Assembly: GCA_963942565.1 (NCBI GenBank)
Contig: OZ012694.1
Coordinates: 29,052,376 to 29,116,375 of the forward strand
Direction: 5' to 3'
DNA length: 64,000 bases
Source of the DNA: Maea johnstoni
Lineage: Eukaryota; Annelida; Polychaeta; Spionida; Magelonidae
Position numbers and translations under genes: made by a program
Part shown: positions 53,401 through 64,000 of the stretch, one piece after another
Layout of the letters: the number at the start of each line of letters is the position of its first letter
How positions within the stretch are numbered: position 1 is the stretch's first letter
The notes under the pieces: generated by a model
What the model was told of the DNA's origin: nothing
What the model saw: only the letters and a program-made list of their open reading frames with translations
Databases searched by the model: none

Positions 53401-56400
53401 TATTTGCAAAAGTATCTTCTATTTAGACCACACACATGCATACTTTTTAAGGGGAGCTTAAATCCCAGCTTAAAAAGATTAATGGCTTAATGAAACATTA
53501 TAGCGGCACAGTTTTGTCTAAAGCCCTGGTCACATAAGGCATCCGTCCACCGTGCAGTCTGTTTGCGGCCGAAAACAGTGGCGATCGCAGGATCACCTTG
53601 CGGGTGCCTCAAGGAGTTGGCCTCAACCGTAGAGGTTGTGAGGTCCAAATCAGTGGTCGGGGACCGTAGAGAGGTTTGCGAACATGTTCGCAAATCAGTC
53701 TACGGTCCACGACCTTCCTACAGACATATACTGACTTAGCGTCTGACGCACAGCGATTTTCAAGGACGTGCGGCGCTCCCACTGATCCTTGAGAGTGCCT
53801 CACGGCACTCTTTAAAAAATAAAAGTTAATTTTATTCTATAAGGACCGTGAGGCAACAGGAAGGCCTCTTCAAGGTGGCCGTGCATCCTCTGCGCAAAGA
53901 GGATAGTGCATTAAAAATTTCCGTAATTGTAAAACTTGCCACGACTGGTTGCACGGCCAATTCATTTGTGACCACAAATAAAAGATCTCCGTTTGTCCGC
54001 ACAGAGGTCTTTGTCATATGTGACCAGGTCTTAAGTTAAACATTTGATGGCCAGGATGAAGTCTTTGACATATTTAGGTTGATAACTTATTTTATAGATG
54101 TTTATATTGACTTTGATATTCAGAGATACATTTTGTTAGTAGAGAAACTATTCATCCTTTTTACAAGTTCCACTAGAAATGCATCATGTTGGGGCCTTCT
54201 AAGTTGAAACAAGATAGACGCCAGTGGCGTCAAGAGGTTGATTCCTTGTATGTCTTTTTGTAGTTAATCATTTGCAATTTTTTGTTTTTTTAATATTTTG
54301 CTATTTTGAAATTTTTCTGATTTTTGTGTTTTTTCGTTAGTGGTTACAGACTGATACACACTTGTAATGCTGCTGATGATACTTACAGACTTTTTAATCA
54401 AAAACCAAGTTTGTGAATAGACATTAATATCAGTTTGGAGCACTATAAAACATTTTCCTTTTTTATGAAATTCTTTATCTTTTTATCATACCTAATAGTG
54501 CCAAAAAATACATCTGAAACACATATCTTTCAAATTTTTCATAAGATTTCTATCTAAAACCCTCCCTCAAATATTTTCCAAAACTATAACCCACTTCTAG
54601 CTATCCAGAAACTTTGACAAACTCACCACCCACCATCACCTATCCAGTAGATCACCAAACATGAACGGGAAAAGCCCACATCCTGCACTGCAAATGACAG
54701 TCAACAAAACCCCACCAATAGCATGCTTGCCACAACTTACTTAATGCTGCCTGAAGAACTTTAGTCCGTGACTTACCCTTACATGAAAATGGCCAAACAC
54801 TGCCAGAATGCAAACATGCACAGGGATCAACCTTATGGTCCCTTAAAGGGCATATGCCCCTGAACCATGTGATTTTGCTACCAGATGATGAATTATAGGA
54901 GCCAAGTTTGTGAACGGACATTAAATATCAGCTTAAAGCATTTTAAAAACTTTTCCTTTTTTTGAAATTCTTTATCTTTTCATCATACCTAATAGTGCCA
55001 AAAAATACAGCTGAAACACAAACCTTTCAAACTTTTCCCTGGGAGCATGCCCCAAGATCCCCAAACCTGGACAATGCACCCCTGGCAAAACCATACCGTC
55101 GTGGTGGCCGCACAGGAATTTAATAGCCCCTAAACTTAAAATCCTGGGAGCCAAATCTGCTCCTGTCTGAAAATGTTAAAGTCAATCACTGATGCATGTA
55201 ACAAACTGACTGGCTGCCTGCAAATAACACCACATCAAAATCAAACATGTTGCCAACAGCCAAAAATCCACTCCCCCTTAACAGAGGCTTGTGACTCTCC
55301 CCCACAACACAAAATGTTAACACATAAGCTAAGTATATACAACAAAGCCCATGCATTAAAATAAGTGCCGGCTCTCAAATATTAAAAAAGACCAACAGTT
55401 AAACAGCGAATAAAAAATTTCATCATAACCTAAAATTCAGCACGCATAAATAAAATGCAACTTTTGACAAACTAAACTAATCACTAAGCCTATCCGCCAA
55501 ATATAAACATGAACATTTTAACACACATACTTCAGAAAAAGAGAGCGATGGGGGGCGGGGTTAAAAATTTGACATCTGACATATCATCAAAGTAACACAA
55601 AACATTTACATGAAGATGGCCAAACACTGCCTAAAAGCAAACATGAACAGGGATCAACCTTATGTACCCTTTAGGGGCATATGCCCCTGGTTCATGTGAT
55701 ATTGCAACCAGATGAAAAAATATACGAGCCAACTTTGTGAAAGGACATTAAATATATGTTTGGAGCATTTTAAAACATTTTCCTTTTTCCTTAAATTCTT
55801 TATCTTTCTATCATACCTAATAGTGCCAAAAAATACATCTGAAACACATATCCTACAATTTTTTCATAAGAATTCTATCTAAAACCCTCCCCCAAATATT
55901 TCCCAAAATTATAACCCACTTCTAGCTATCCAAGAAACTATGACAAACCCACCATCACTCATCCAGTAGATCACCAAACATGAATGGGAAAAGCCCACAT
56001 CCTGCACTGCAAATGAGAGTCAACAAAACCCCACCAATAGCATGCTTGCCACAACTTACCTGCTGCTGCCTGAAGAACATTAGTCTGTGACTTACCTTTA
56101 CATGAAAATGACCAAACACTGCCTGAGTGCAAACATGCACAAGGATCAACCTTATGGTCCCTTAAGGGGCATATGTTCCTGGATTATGTGATTTTGCTAC
56201 CTGATGATGAACTATAAGAGCCAAGCTTGTGAATGGACATTAAATATCAGCTTAGAACATTTTTAAAAAAATTCAACTTTCTTGAACTTCTTTATCTTTT
56301 TATCATACCTAATAGTGCCAAAAAATACATCAGAAACACAAACTATTTTTCCCTGGAAAAATGCTCCAAAACCCCCAAACCTGGACAGTTAAAACATTTC

Positions 56401-59400
56401 CCTTCCACTGAAATTCTTTATCTTTTTATCATACCTAATAGTGCCAAAAAATACATCTGAAACACATATCCCTCAATTTTTTCAAAAGAATTCTATCTAA
56501 AACCCTCCCTCAAATATTTTCGAAAACTATAACCCACTCCTAGCTATCCAAGAAACTATGGCAAACTCACCACCACTAATCCAGTAGATCACCAAACATG
56601 AATGGGAAAAGCCTACAACCAGCACTGCAAATGACAGCCAACAAAACCCCACCAGCAGCATGCTTGCCACAACTAACATGCTGCTGCCTGAAGAACTTTA
56701 GTCCGTGACTTACCTTTACATGAAAATGGCCAAACACTGCCTGAATGCAAACATGCACAAATATCAACCATATGGCCCCTTAAGGGACATATGCCCCTGG
56801 CCATGATCTTCCGCCACTAAAGCAGGTCCAGCACTACCAGAAACCCAATATGCATGCAATAACTTTGTACTTAAACCTAAAATAGACTGATACACACTTG
56901 TAATGCTGCTGATGATACTTACAGACTTTTTAATCAAAAACCAAGTTTGTGAATAGACATTAATATCAGTTTGGAGCAATTTAAAACAATTTCCTTTTAT
57001 TTGAACTTCTTTATCTTTTTATCACACCTAATAGTGCCAAAAAATACATCTGAAACACATATCTTCCAAACTTTTCATAAGATTTCTATCTAAATCCGCA
57101 CTTAAAAAAACTTCCCTATTTTTGAATTTCTTTATCTTTTTATCACACCTAATAGTGCCAAGAAATACAACTATAAGAGCCAGTTTGTGAATGTACATTA
57201 AATATCAGTCTAGAACAATTTCAAAAAAAATTCCCATTCTTTGAACTTCTTTATCTTTCTATCATACCTAATAGTGTTAAAAAATACATCAGAAACACAA
57301 ACTTTGTAATTTTCCCTTTATTTTGATCAGTATTTTCGTTTGTTTTGCATCTTGGGCGATACAAATGCAGGGAGATGCTGCCTGGGCCCGAGCACTGGGT
57401 TGAAGGGGTATGGGACAGGCATCGGCATCATAGGCAGTGACTGAGATAGGACCCGTGTTTCCCGTCATTGAGACGGGCAGTTAGGGGGCTAGAGCCCCCA
57501 GAACGGAACGGAGAGATTTCCTTGAATCCCCTCTGGGACGGGCTGATTTGGGACTTGGGAGAGGAAGACAGTGACTTTTGTTTCCTGGCTGTAGCTGGGA
57601 CTACATCGTAGTTGTTCCCGGCAGACGTCCGGCATGGCTGACACCATTAGTCTCGCTGGCACTTCAAAGGGAGTTGATAACAAAAGGAGATAGTGGCCGG
57701 GGAAAGATTATATACTCCCCATGGAATTCCTATCATTACTGCCGACCCACCGATGCTGCATGCTTATTCACAGCATGCCTATTCACGGCATGCTTACATT
57801 CACGCTAGACAGGAAATACGGCAGTAAACATGACCTCTCTTAATTGAAGAGCGTGATTACCTCGCCGCTAGGTGCCGCTAAGTGCGCTGATAAGCAATCA
57901 GTGTTGCGAGTCACGTCACAGCTGGATTACTAAGTGGAAGATGACTCCAAAACTTGGTGAGCAAGTATAAACATTCAAGCATCAGATTTTTGGGAAATCA
58001 TGAAAACTACCTTAACAGTTCTAGTAGGTAGTATTGTAACATTAGTGGTAGATAATACTGGTAGCCAATTGCTCTTACCAGTTTTGGATGGATTGTAATT
58101 ATGATTAACCAGGTTTATTTATGCACCTTTCAATTGAATCCTCAGGAGGGGGGATAATGTACTGACCTTCTGCCCTATTTTATAGCCAAGTGGGCATCTA
58201 CAAATATTGAAAATGGACTTGAAAACAAACTTTTATTGTGTTGATTTGCAGAATAACAAGATCTAAGTTCATTTGTTTGATCAATGTTTGACAGCTGATA
58301 GGGCTTAACCAAGCTTATCAAAAACAAGTAAATAGGATATTTTAAGGAGGATTTGGGGGGTATTCACTATCCCTGCCCTATCAGCCTCATTCTGCTAATT
58401 GTTAATGAATGTTCGGACCCCATGGGTCAGCGTTTTGGTGTACTAAACTGGATAACCCCCAACCGTCACTCCAAGGGATTCAATTGACTGGTGCATCAGT
58501 GGTAATCTGCCTCGGGGAATCCTTGTAAGTGTATACTCATGAATTGTAAATAAATGTCTTAATGAGATCTGCAGTTGCACGTTTCACTAGTGTGTATAAT
58601 AGAAGGTTGCAAGTGTTAAATACTTTTAGTTATTAAATTCTAGTCCTGTTAAACTCACTTTCATTCTCTCCTCCATATTTTGTACTGTACATGTTACTGT
58701 AACCTGTTAATATCTTGTTTTTGTCAATTTGTGCATCATATTTTAACACCCTCTTCCTGTATCTCCTTTTTGAATATGTTTCTTTTACTGTATTTCTTTG
58801 TGCATCCTGTTTTTTTCTCTCTTAAAGTCTCTCTCTCTCTCTGATTTTGTATGTATTACTTTCATTGTATTTCTTGATGCATCCTGTTCCATTCTTTTAA
58901 ATTATTGATCTCTCTCTCATATTCCCCCAGCACTTAAGTCTACAACACATGCACAAATCAAAATTTACCCTGTATTCCCAATATAGCCCCACTAGCCATC
59001 CAAAATAAACTTACTTGGTAGTTTCGGTGCATCTTTTGTTTAGAAGTACAAGGTCATGTTTACAAGATACATGATATACTAGTATTACTATTAGATATAA
59101 CATGAGTACTTCAGGGATTTCAATGATGTTTTAATTTCCCCAGAACTTACTCTCTCTTCAGCAATCTCCTCTATTTTTATGTACCAGGTATTTGTTTTTC
59201 TCTTTTTTAATTGCAGGCATTCTCTTTGTCTTGGATGTTGTATTTTATTTTATTTTTTATACATAGTCATATATTTTAGTGCCAAAACCTGTTGCAAAAA
59301 TAAAATGCTCAATATGCCCAACCCTTTTCTTAAAAGAGATATATGAGCCCTATTACTATTATCATTATCATCTTTATTACTGTTTTTATTACAAAAAGTG

Positions 59401-62400
59401 GTAGGGGTCTTCCACTTACAACTGACAAGGGTATTACTATATGATAATGATCTTTGTAGCAATCTCCTCACAAGAGACTAATCAATGTTTGTCCTTCTCC
59501 TCTCATGTCGCCTTTTCAAGTATGAATGTTTATTGTTACTCATTTTATTAATTGATTCAATTGATTGAATGCATATATATTTGATGTTGAAATCCAGTTC
59601 TTAATGGGCGTAGTTCAATCAATTGTGTTAGGACTTGAAGACAATTTTTTTCTGATTGTTGAAGAAGAAATGGGTTGCCTGTATTGATCTTCTGTAGTTT
59701 CCTTCAATGATCTGTTCAAAAGATAAAAAATTCAAAATTTTTATCATTAGATGTACTGTGAAAAACATCAAGTGACCTTCTTAAATTACCAATTTTGCTT
59801 GCAGGATAGCCCTTAGAATGCACCTCAGAGCATGTAGACCCTTTGGCTTCTGGGGGCCTTGAGCGGCCCCCACACCCCCGGCCGTAAAGGGGCTCGCGCG
59901 CTGCGCTCGCTGCCTGTCCCCTGGACAGGCACTTTTTGGTGAAATACCTGATTTGGACAGGCATTTTCAAAATCCTAGCTAAGTACCTGATCATAGGGTA
60001 GAAGCCTGCATACTTCAGGTCTGCTACTTCACTCATGTTGAGAAGAGTTTCTAGGGACAGAACTGCAGGCAGCACTAAACATCAGGTAGACTGAAGGTAC
60101 ATCAGAGAAATTCAATACACCATGCAACCTGAAAAAATAATCATACATACCATCAAAGCAACACAAAAATATCGACACAAAACATATCTCACCAAATGCA
60201 ATCTTATATTATCACACCGACACAATATCTTCTTTAAACAGTAATTGTTTTGTTTGAGGGACAGTGAAGATTTGCATGGTTTCTATATTTTGTGGATGTG
60301 TTTTTATAAAATTGTATATTGAGTGATAGTTTTGTATTGATACTTTTGTATTTATTTCAATTTAATGTATGCTTACTATTTTGGGTTGTCAGGTGAATCA
60401 AGTTCCTATGATGCTCTTTGGTGTAGATGCAGTATGATGTCGAAGCCAGTTTCTATGAGTGCTGCCTGCAGTTATGTCCCTTGACACCCTTCTCACCATG
60501 AGTGAAAATGCAATCCTGAAGTATGCAGACCATTAACCCTGCCATCCCATGCATTCGCATTACATGCTCTTTGGGCTTATAAGTTTGTGACCAATAAATT
60601 ATAACAGTACACACTTTTCCTGTCACCCAAAACAATTAAAATCATATCTTTATCTAAAATACAACAACAGTGAGAACGGAAGGGATGGCAGGATTAAAGG
60701 TCTGCTAACTTCAGGACTGCATACTACACTCATGGTGAGAAGGGTATATATACTGACTGCTGAAATCGCGATAAAAATATTTACTACTTCCGTTTTTTTC
60801 AAAGTTGTTTTCTTACGATTGTGGGGATCAAAGAAAATCCACAAATGGGCAGGATGGATTATTTAGAGTCTGTTTTCTTGAAGTTGAAACTTTTTTTCCG
60901 GTTTTAGTGGCGAAATTAATAAGTAAATTTAGAATTTCGCCAGGGTTCCTAAATCAACATTCCAAAAAGCCGTTTTTGCCGTTTTTTTCCGAAGTCGCCA
61001 TTTTTTTTCAAAAATTACAAATATAAGCAACAAGTTATGATAATAGGGTAAAAGCCCTATTTGTTGCGAACACTTTGATGGGCCATTTGTAAATTTTGAC
61101 CCAGAAACGGCGACGTGACAATTTATTGAAAAAAGTATGTTTTTTGTGTGAAATGCACACAATGCATATCAATGCCCTAATCTCGCTATATCAAAAAAAT
61201 CAACTTCCGGTTGTAGCGAAAAGCTATTTTTTTGCTTCCAACCTGAAGTTGAATTAAAAAAATGATTGAATCAGATAGATGAGGATCTCATCTATCCAGG
61301 TAGGTAGTCATATTGTGATCGGGGGGAGATAGCTTGATGAAATTGACAGGAATCGGCGAGGTACCATTGAGAATGTACTAATCGCCGTGGTCAACACGCC
61401 ACCATCGATGCGTGTTGACAAATATCTCAAAATATTTTCGATTTTCCGAAACCAAAAGAATTAATCTTAATAATGTAGATACTTGGCTTGTTAATTCTTT
61501 TGGTTTCAGAATTTTAGAGTTAGAGATGGCCACAAACGAAAGCTTTGAAATCGGGGTGCAAATTTCGTCAAACCCGACCCATCGCCATGTTCACGCCACC
61601 ATCGATGCGTGTTGACAAATATCTCAAAATATTTTCGATTTTCCGAAACCAAAAGAATTAATCTTAATAATATAGATACTTGGCTTGTTAATTCTTTTGG
61701 TTTCAGAATTTTAGAGTTAGAGATGGCCACAAACGAAAGCTTTGAAATCGGGGTGCAAATTTCGTCAAACCCGATATTCAAAACGGCGGAGGGTAACCTA
61801 GCCAATGTAAAAAATACGTGAATGAACACGTGAGTAAAATAGTAGTAAGAGGGATACAAATAGCCGCTCATTGGTTAATAAACCGCGGGAAAGAGTACCA
61901 CGCGGTGTGACGATGAGGCAGTGAGACCGCTCATTGGATAATTCACCAGAGACAAACCACGTGGTGCTGTCACGTGATTAGCCGATCGCATTAAATATGC
62001 AGAAAACCCACGCATGCGCATCCACCACGCATGCGCATCCAAACGGCCGCCCCACCAGACGAGACGCGCTACAGAATCGCTTTGAAGAGAAGAAGACGTA
62101 TAAATAAAACACGTAAAAATCCACCAAAAAAAAACTAGGCAACCCACAGAAACAATGAAACAAACTCTATAAACTACACACCCAACTCTAACAGAAACAT
62201 TAAACAAAACGACCCCACCACACCCCACTCTCCAGATCATTCGCCTAGAATTTTCCAAAAATGCCATGTAAGACAACATAGGGAAAATCAGTAACCAGCT
62301 CCCAGGACCCTCCCCAGGAATGTAAGACAACAAAAGCAAACTGAATAAAGGTTGTTGTACAACAACCTCTAAAAAAGAAAATGCCTTATTGCTTAGTGTT

Positions 62401-64000
62401 AAGAGAAGTTTCTCTGACTTTTCTTTGTTTAGAGCTGAATCAGGGATGGCGAGGACGCCGTCCACATATCCTTTTGACGCATAGTCAAAGGGTATGGACG
62501 CAGAGGTGTGGAGTGTCTGCGTCCAGAGAGGACGCATAAAATTCCCATTAAGAACCCATTAATTTCCGGTTCACAACAGTTCTTTGAGCTGTAAGCAGTA
62601 GTAACTCAACTCAACTCAACTTCACAAGCTGGATAAAGAAATCTACCCATTTAACCCCTTACCCCCCTTAGTGACCACATTTGATGGCATAGACAGTCAA
62701 CACTCATTTGTGGCCCATGATCAGGACGCAGGATTTTCTGGGTCTTGATATTAGTGTGGATGCAACTTTTTCTGACCCTATCGCTAACACTGGCTGAATA
62801 ATAGTTCATTTCAAGGCAATCCATCTCTGGTTGTCAGCACAATAGTTGTGCTGTAATACATTGTACCACAGAGGCATCTTCTGCATTTTTTGCAACTATT
62901 GTTGTGTTTTGTGTAGGCCAAGAAGTATTTGAAAGCGCAACGTCTGGACAAGGCAGTAACTGAGGGGAAAATATCTGATCTGGAATTGGTAAGTTATATT
63001 GTAGAATCCTTTTATGGAGATTTATATTCCATACTTTGACTTTGGGGATTAGCGACATATCATAGGTAGTAAAAAAAAAAAGGAAAGAAATAATTTTCTT
63101 TCTTTCGTCCACAACCGGCGCTGCAGCATATTATTTGAAAATCAGTAAATCCTCGAGCATGATACAATGGCTATGCATCATACCATTTCTGCAAAATCTC
63201 TCAATAACCCTCTAGGAAATATTTAAAATTGTCAAGAAAGTTTTTTATCACACTTACATGAAGCTTTTAGCCGTTTGTGATCTCTTTTAAAGGTCATTTT
63301 AGGATGTATTTTGACTGAAAGATAGTGTGCATAGGGTTATACCATGTCTGAAAGGTATCAAAATAAATGTCTCATGATTCTATTTGAATTTATTGGTATG
63401 AAATATTATTAGTTATCAACTGTTTTGGAGTGTGATACAACTTATATCTCGCAATCAGAGGGCTGTATCACCCGAGGCGCAGCCGAGGGTGATACAGCCC
63501 TCTGATTGCGAGATATAAGTTGTATCATACTCCAAAACAGTTGATAACGAATTTATCTCAAGATTGCCTCCTCGTTCTGCATAGGTAATAAAAATGAACA
63601 TACATACATACATACAAATACTGGGAGGTTAATACAGGATTCTGAGAGGTTAATACAACTTCATATCACATGGCAATTGACCAATCAAAAGCCTAGAATT
63701 TTGCCAATCATGAGATAAATCTTATTATCTATATCTCATATTTTTTATATCATATTTTTTCCCAAAAGAAAAAGTTTAGGAAAGTATTTATTAAATTACA
63801 TCTCTAGTAATTCCTAGCTTTTCATGATCACATATTGTGGATGTGTTCTGTATTTTAATCCAAGCACAGCTTTTTTACTTTTCATTGTTTAAAAAAATCT
63901 TTTGTTTTTGTAATTTTACTTGTAGCATCAAAGTGGTGGAGAAGACGAAGATAAATATGCTGAAGATGTTGACATGCCTGGGCAGAAATTTGAGACTAAG
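50236..64000 (+). CDS. SLU7: SLU7 pre-mRNA splicing factor, first 242 residues (5 exons), 3' end outside window
   Basis: SLU7 acts in the second step of splicing, helping select the 3' splice site in the spliceosome. Exons: 50236-50448 (ATG at 50267), 51157-51388, 52534-52698, 62917-62988, 63926 to the window end. Matches to human SLU7 (recalled) run throughout: [85 protein letters not shown]. The CCHC zinc knuckle is C123-x2-C126-x4-H131-x4-C136. Human SLU7 has 586 residues, so about 40% is here. Intron 3 is 10.2 kb and full of repeats. Confidence 0.97.
50408..50680 (+). repeat. Four tandem copies of the SLU7 exon 1 / intron 1 boundary
   Basis: The unit starts AAAGCTGG (codons [13 protein letters not shown]), continues through the GTAAGT donor and ends with the intron words TTTTGTTATG and TCATT. 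Copies: 50408-50479 (real), 50480-50551, 50552-50608, 50609 to about 50680. Each later copy keeps a donor-like site (GGGAAA|GTAAGT, GAGAGA|GTAAGT, GGGAAG|GTTAGT). Copy 2 still reads [15 protein letters not shown] stop at the real donor (AGG TAA) prevents read-through into the copies. Confidence 0.95.
50681..51156. other. Remainder of SLU7 intron 1
   Basis: AT-rich; nothing recognised before the acceptor TCATTCCATTACAG. Confidence 0.6.
51157..51388 (+). CDS. SLU7: SLU7 exon 2 with CCHC zinc knuckle
   Basis: One base completes Arg61; then [20 protein letters not shown] and onward. It ends [16 protein letters not shown] at the donor GAG|gtaaga, phase 0. The zinc knuckle is the conserved RNA-binding/nuclear-retention module of SLU7. 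Confidence 0.97.
51439..51752 (+). mobile_element. hAT MITE, CTGTCC family, second complete copy
   Basis: It begins CAGGGTCTTAGCCGATATTT and ends GGCGGCTAAGCCCCTG, with an exact 8-bp duplication ATATATAC on both sides (51431-51438, 51753-51760). 314 bp; internal GTGTCCAAA blocks in place of CTGTCCAAA. It lies 50 bp after the exon 2 donor. Confidence 0.92.
52030..52335. repeat. Single unit of the GGGGCATATGCCCC repeat family plus poly-C tract
   Basis: TTTAGGGGCATTTGCCCCTGG, ATCATGTGATTTTGCGACCAG and AGGAGCCAAGTTTG match the units in the 54-57 kb block. It ends in about 25 consecutive C bases (52311-52335). Confidence 0.8.
52534..52698 (+). CDS. SLU7: SLU7 exon 3
   Basis: The acceptor is tttctacttcag and the donor is GATGAG|gtgaga; 55 codons, phase 0-0. 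It encodes [20 protein letters not shown] and then [13 protein letters not shown], one of the most conserved stretches of SLU7. Confidence 0.97.
52886..53108. mobile_element. TTAA MITE, copy 6
   Basis: TTAA (52882-52885), then CCCATTAATGCTTAAGAG; the right end is GAGCATTAATGGG. The inverted ends are the least decayed of the family in this window. The right TTAA has decayed to TACA. Confidence 0.85.
53522..54032. mobile_element. TIR element, 511 bp, with CCTGGTCACATA ends
   Basis: Left end AGCCCTGGTCACATAAGGCA; right end TGTCATATGTGACCAGGTCT, inverted. A central palindrome (GGACCGTAGA..., core TTTGCGAACATGTTCGCAAA, ...TCTACGGTCC at about 53659-53712) is the strongest internal structure. The interior is CpG-richer than its surroundings. 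The end sequence resembles ISL2EU-type elements, but this is only an impression. No coding capacity. Confidence 0.75.
54180..57330. repeat. Complex repeat block in SLU7 intron 3
   Basis: The word TATCTTTTTATCATACCTAA followed by TAGTGCCAAAAAATAC recurs about eight times (from near 54476, 54972, 55799, 56290, 56422, 57012, 57130, 57251). A second module, GATCACCAAACATGAATGGG then TGCACTGCAAATGA and GCTGCCTGAAGAAC, recurs three times (54650, 55968, 56588). A third, AGGGGCATATGCCCCTGG with GTGATTTTGCTACCAG, recurs several times. Modules occur in mixed order, so this is a mosaic array. Minus-strand frames of 62-89 codons recur with module 2 but have no supported protein identity. Confidence 0.85.
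57331..57960. other. CpG-richer patch in SLU7 intron 3
   Basis: GC-rich compared with its surroundings. It includes small palindromes CCCGTCATTGAGACGGG (57459-57475) and GGGGGCTAGAGCCCCC (57484-57499). Gene-free as far as I can see; possibly another transposon remnant or a regulatory patch. Confidence 0.35.
57961..59890. other. SLU7 intron 3 DNA, nothing recognised
   Basis: AT-rich, with pyrimidine-rich stretches around 58740-58950 (two related TTTCTTTTACTG...TGCATCCTGTT segments). No exon or RNA gene supported. Confidence 0.5.
59891..60080. mobile_element. Fragments of the CTGTCC MITE and of the foldback element
   Basis: 59915-59990 holds GCCTGTCCCCTGGACAGGCA and ATCCTAGCTAAGTACCTGAT, the right part of the hAT MITE with CpG-rich sequence in front. 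59998-60075 (TGCATACTTCAGGTCTGC, GGGACAGAACTGCAGGCAGCAC) is the inverse of 60458-60530. Confidence 0.6.
60486..60745. mobile_element. Foldback element, 260 bp
   Basis: Left arm ACCCTTCTCACCATGAGTG, then CCTGAAGTATGCAGACC, ACCCTGCCATCCC; right arm GGGATGGCAGGATTAAAGGT, CTGCTAACTTCAGG, ACACTCATGGTGAGAAGGGT. The arms of about 65 bp are inverted with some mismatches around a central AT-rich 130 bp. Confidence 0.85.
61412..61805. repeat. 197-bp tandem duplication
   Basis: The segment containing ATCTCAAAATATTTTCGATT, AATTCTTTTGGTTTCAGAAT and GAGATGGCCACAAACGAAAG occurs at about 61412 and again exactly 197 bp later at 61609, with very few changes. The junction carries CGCCACCATCGATGCGTGTTGAC twice; in the first instance it forms an inverted pair with GTCAACACGC. 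Short frames (67 and 70 codons) on the plus strand repeat with it; no function is recognised. Confidence 0.9.
61860..62050. promoter_or_regulatory. Promoter-like cluster inside SLU7 intron 3
   Basis: Two exact tandem NRF1-like sites (CCACGCATGCGCATCCA at 62008 and 62025), two inverted CCAAT boxes in related context (CGCTCATTGGTTAA, CGCTCATTGGATAA) and two CACGTG-type E-boxes (ACCACGTGG, TCACGTGA) lie within 190 bp of CpG-rich DNA. This looks like a housekeeping promoter or a copy of one. No transcript can be assigned; a 220-codon minus-strand frame (61875-62537) crosses it and has no recognisable domain. Confidence 0.45.
62051..62916. other. Last part of SLU7 intron 3
   Basis: At 62440-62540 the word GGACGC or its inverse recurs about six times (GAGGACGCCGTCC, TATGGACGCAGAGG, CTGCGTCCAGAGAGGACGC) with a TTTGACGCATAGTCAAA palindrome. 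Otherwise unassigned up to the acceptor TTGTGTTTTGTGTAG. Confidence 0.5.
62917..62988 (+). CDS. SLU7: SLU7 exon 4
   Basis: The acceptor is gttttgtgtag and the donor is GAATTG|gtaagt; 24 codons, phase 0-0, [20 protein letters not shown] and DLEL. It aligns with human AKRTLKAQKLQEELASGKLV. Confidence 0.95.
63412..63548. repeat. Near-perfect 137-bp hairpin (62-bp arms, 13-nt loop)
   Basis: The left arm runs from GTTATCAACTGTTTTGGAGT through CTTATATCTCGCAATCAGAG to GGCTGTATCACCC; the right arm is its reverse complement with about one mismatch; the loop is GAGGCGCAGCCGA. It lies in SLU7 intron 4 (62989-63925). It is most likely a foldback element; an RNA copy would form a long duplex. The rest of the intron is AT-rich with a short CATA repeat near 63600. 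Confidence 0.95.
63926..64000 (+). CDS. SLU7: SLU7 exon 5, cut by the window edge
   Basis: The acceptor is ttttacttgtag; [20 protein letters not shown] then KFETK, phase 0, continuing beyond the window. The acidic [14 protein letters not shown] stretch matches human DEDKYADDIDMPGQ. Confidence 0.96.

Noticed and set aside
61412-61821. Duplicated 67- and 70-codon frames
   Set aside because: Frame openness is shared simply because the DNA is a 197-bp tandem copy; no homology recognised.

Overview
The window is animal nuclear DNA. It is AT-rich, has spliced genes with consensus GT-AG junctions, large introns, long microsatellites, two large minisatellite arrays and many small non-autonomous DNA transposons. 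This texture suggests a marine invertebrate (echinoderm, hemichordate, amphioxus or lophotrochozoan type), but the sequence alone does not fix the species. No viral element, CRISPR array, rRNA or tRNA gene was recognised.

Two host genes lie head to head. On the minus strand, about 3.7 to 33.5 kb, is a near-complete ALMS1 (Alstrom syndrome protein, centrosome and ciliary basal body) orthologue. I rebuilt 14 coding exons by hand. Every internal junction has a GT donor and an AG acceptor, and all reading phases join without conflict, giving about 3,600 residues. Several blocks match human ALMS1 as I remember it, in the same order, and the last visible exon carries the ALMS motif. The first coding exon is uncertain (candidates 36853-37041 and 44097-44108). 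The final C-terminal exons lie to the left of the window. On the plus strand, 50.2 to 64.0 kb, are the first five visible exons (242 residues) of SLU7, the second-step pre-mRNA splicing factor with a CCHC zinc knuckle. Its upstream non-coding exon and its last ~60% are not seen.

Layout. 1-3.75 kb: a 62-64 bp minisatellite that touches the ALMS-motif exon. 3.7-33.5 kb: ALMS1 exons; one 8.4 kb intron holds a second, 67 bp minisatellite (16.9-20.2 kb). 34-45.5 kb: a transposon-rich stretch with a Harbinger-like element, a 502 bp TIR element, a ~6 kb TIR element with a 2.45 kb element nested in it, and a Helitron-like 3' end. 45.5-50.2 kb: upstream of SLU7, with little recognisable. 50.2-64 kb: SLU7 exons separated by repeat-filled introns, including a complex repeat block at 54-57.3 kb.

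A theme across both genes is tandem duplication placed exactly at exon-intron boundaries: the minisatellite at the donor side of the ALMS-motif exon, a copied acceptor of the same exon, a copied intron next to the 8180-8352 exon, and a fourfold copy of the SLU7 exon 1 donor. The most unusual structures are the two nested elements at 37.9-43.8 kb, each carrying its own short repeated word (CTCTTCGGACGGGACA and TGTGACTCCGTAAC). ALMS1 (ciliary) and SLU7 (splicing) have no obvious shared pathway, so their adjacency may be accidental.
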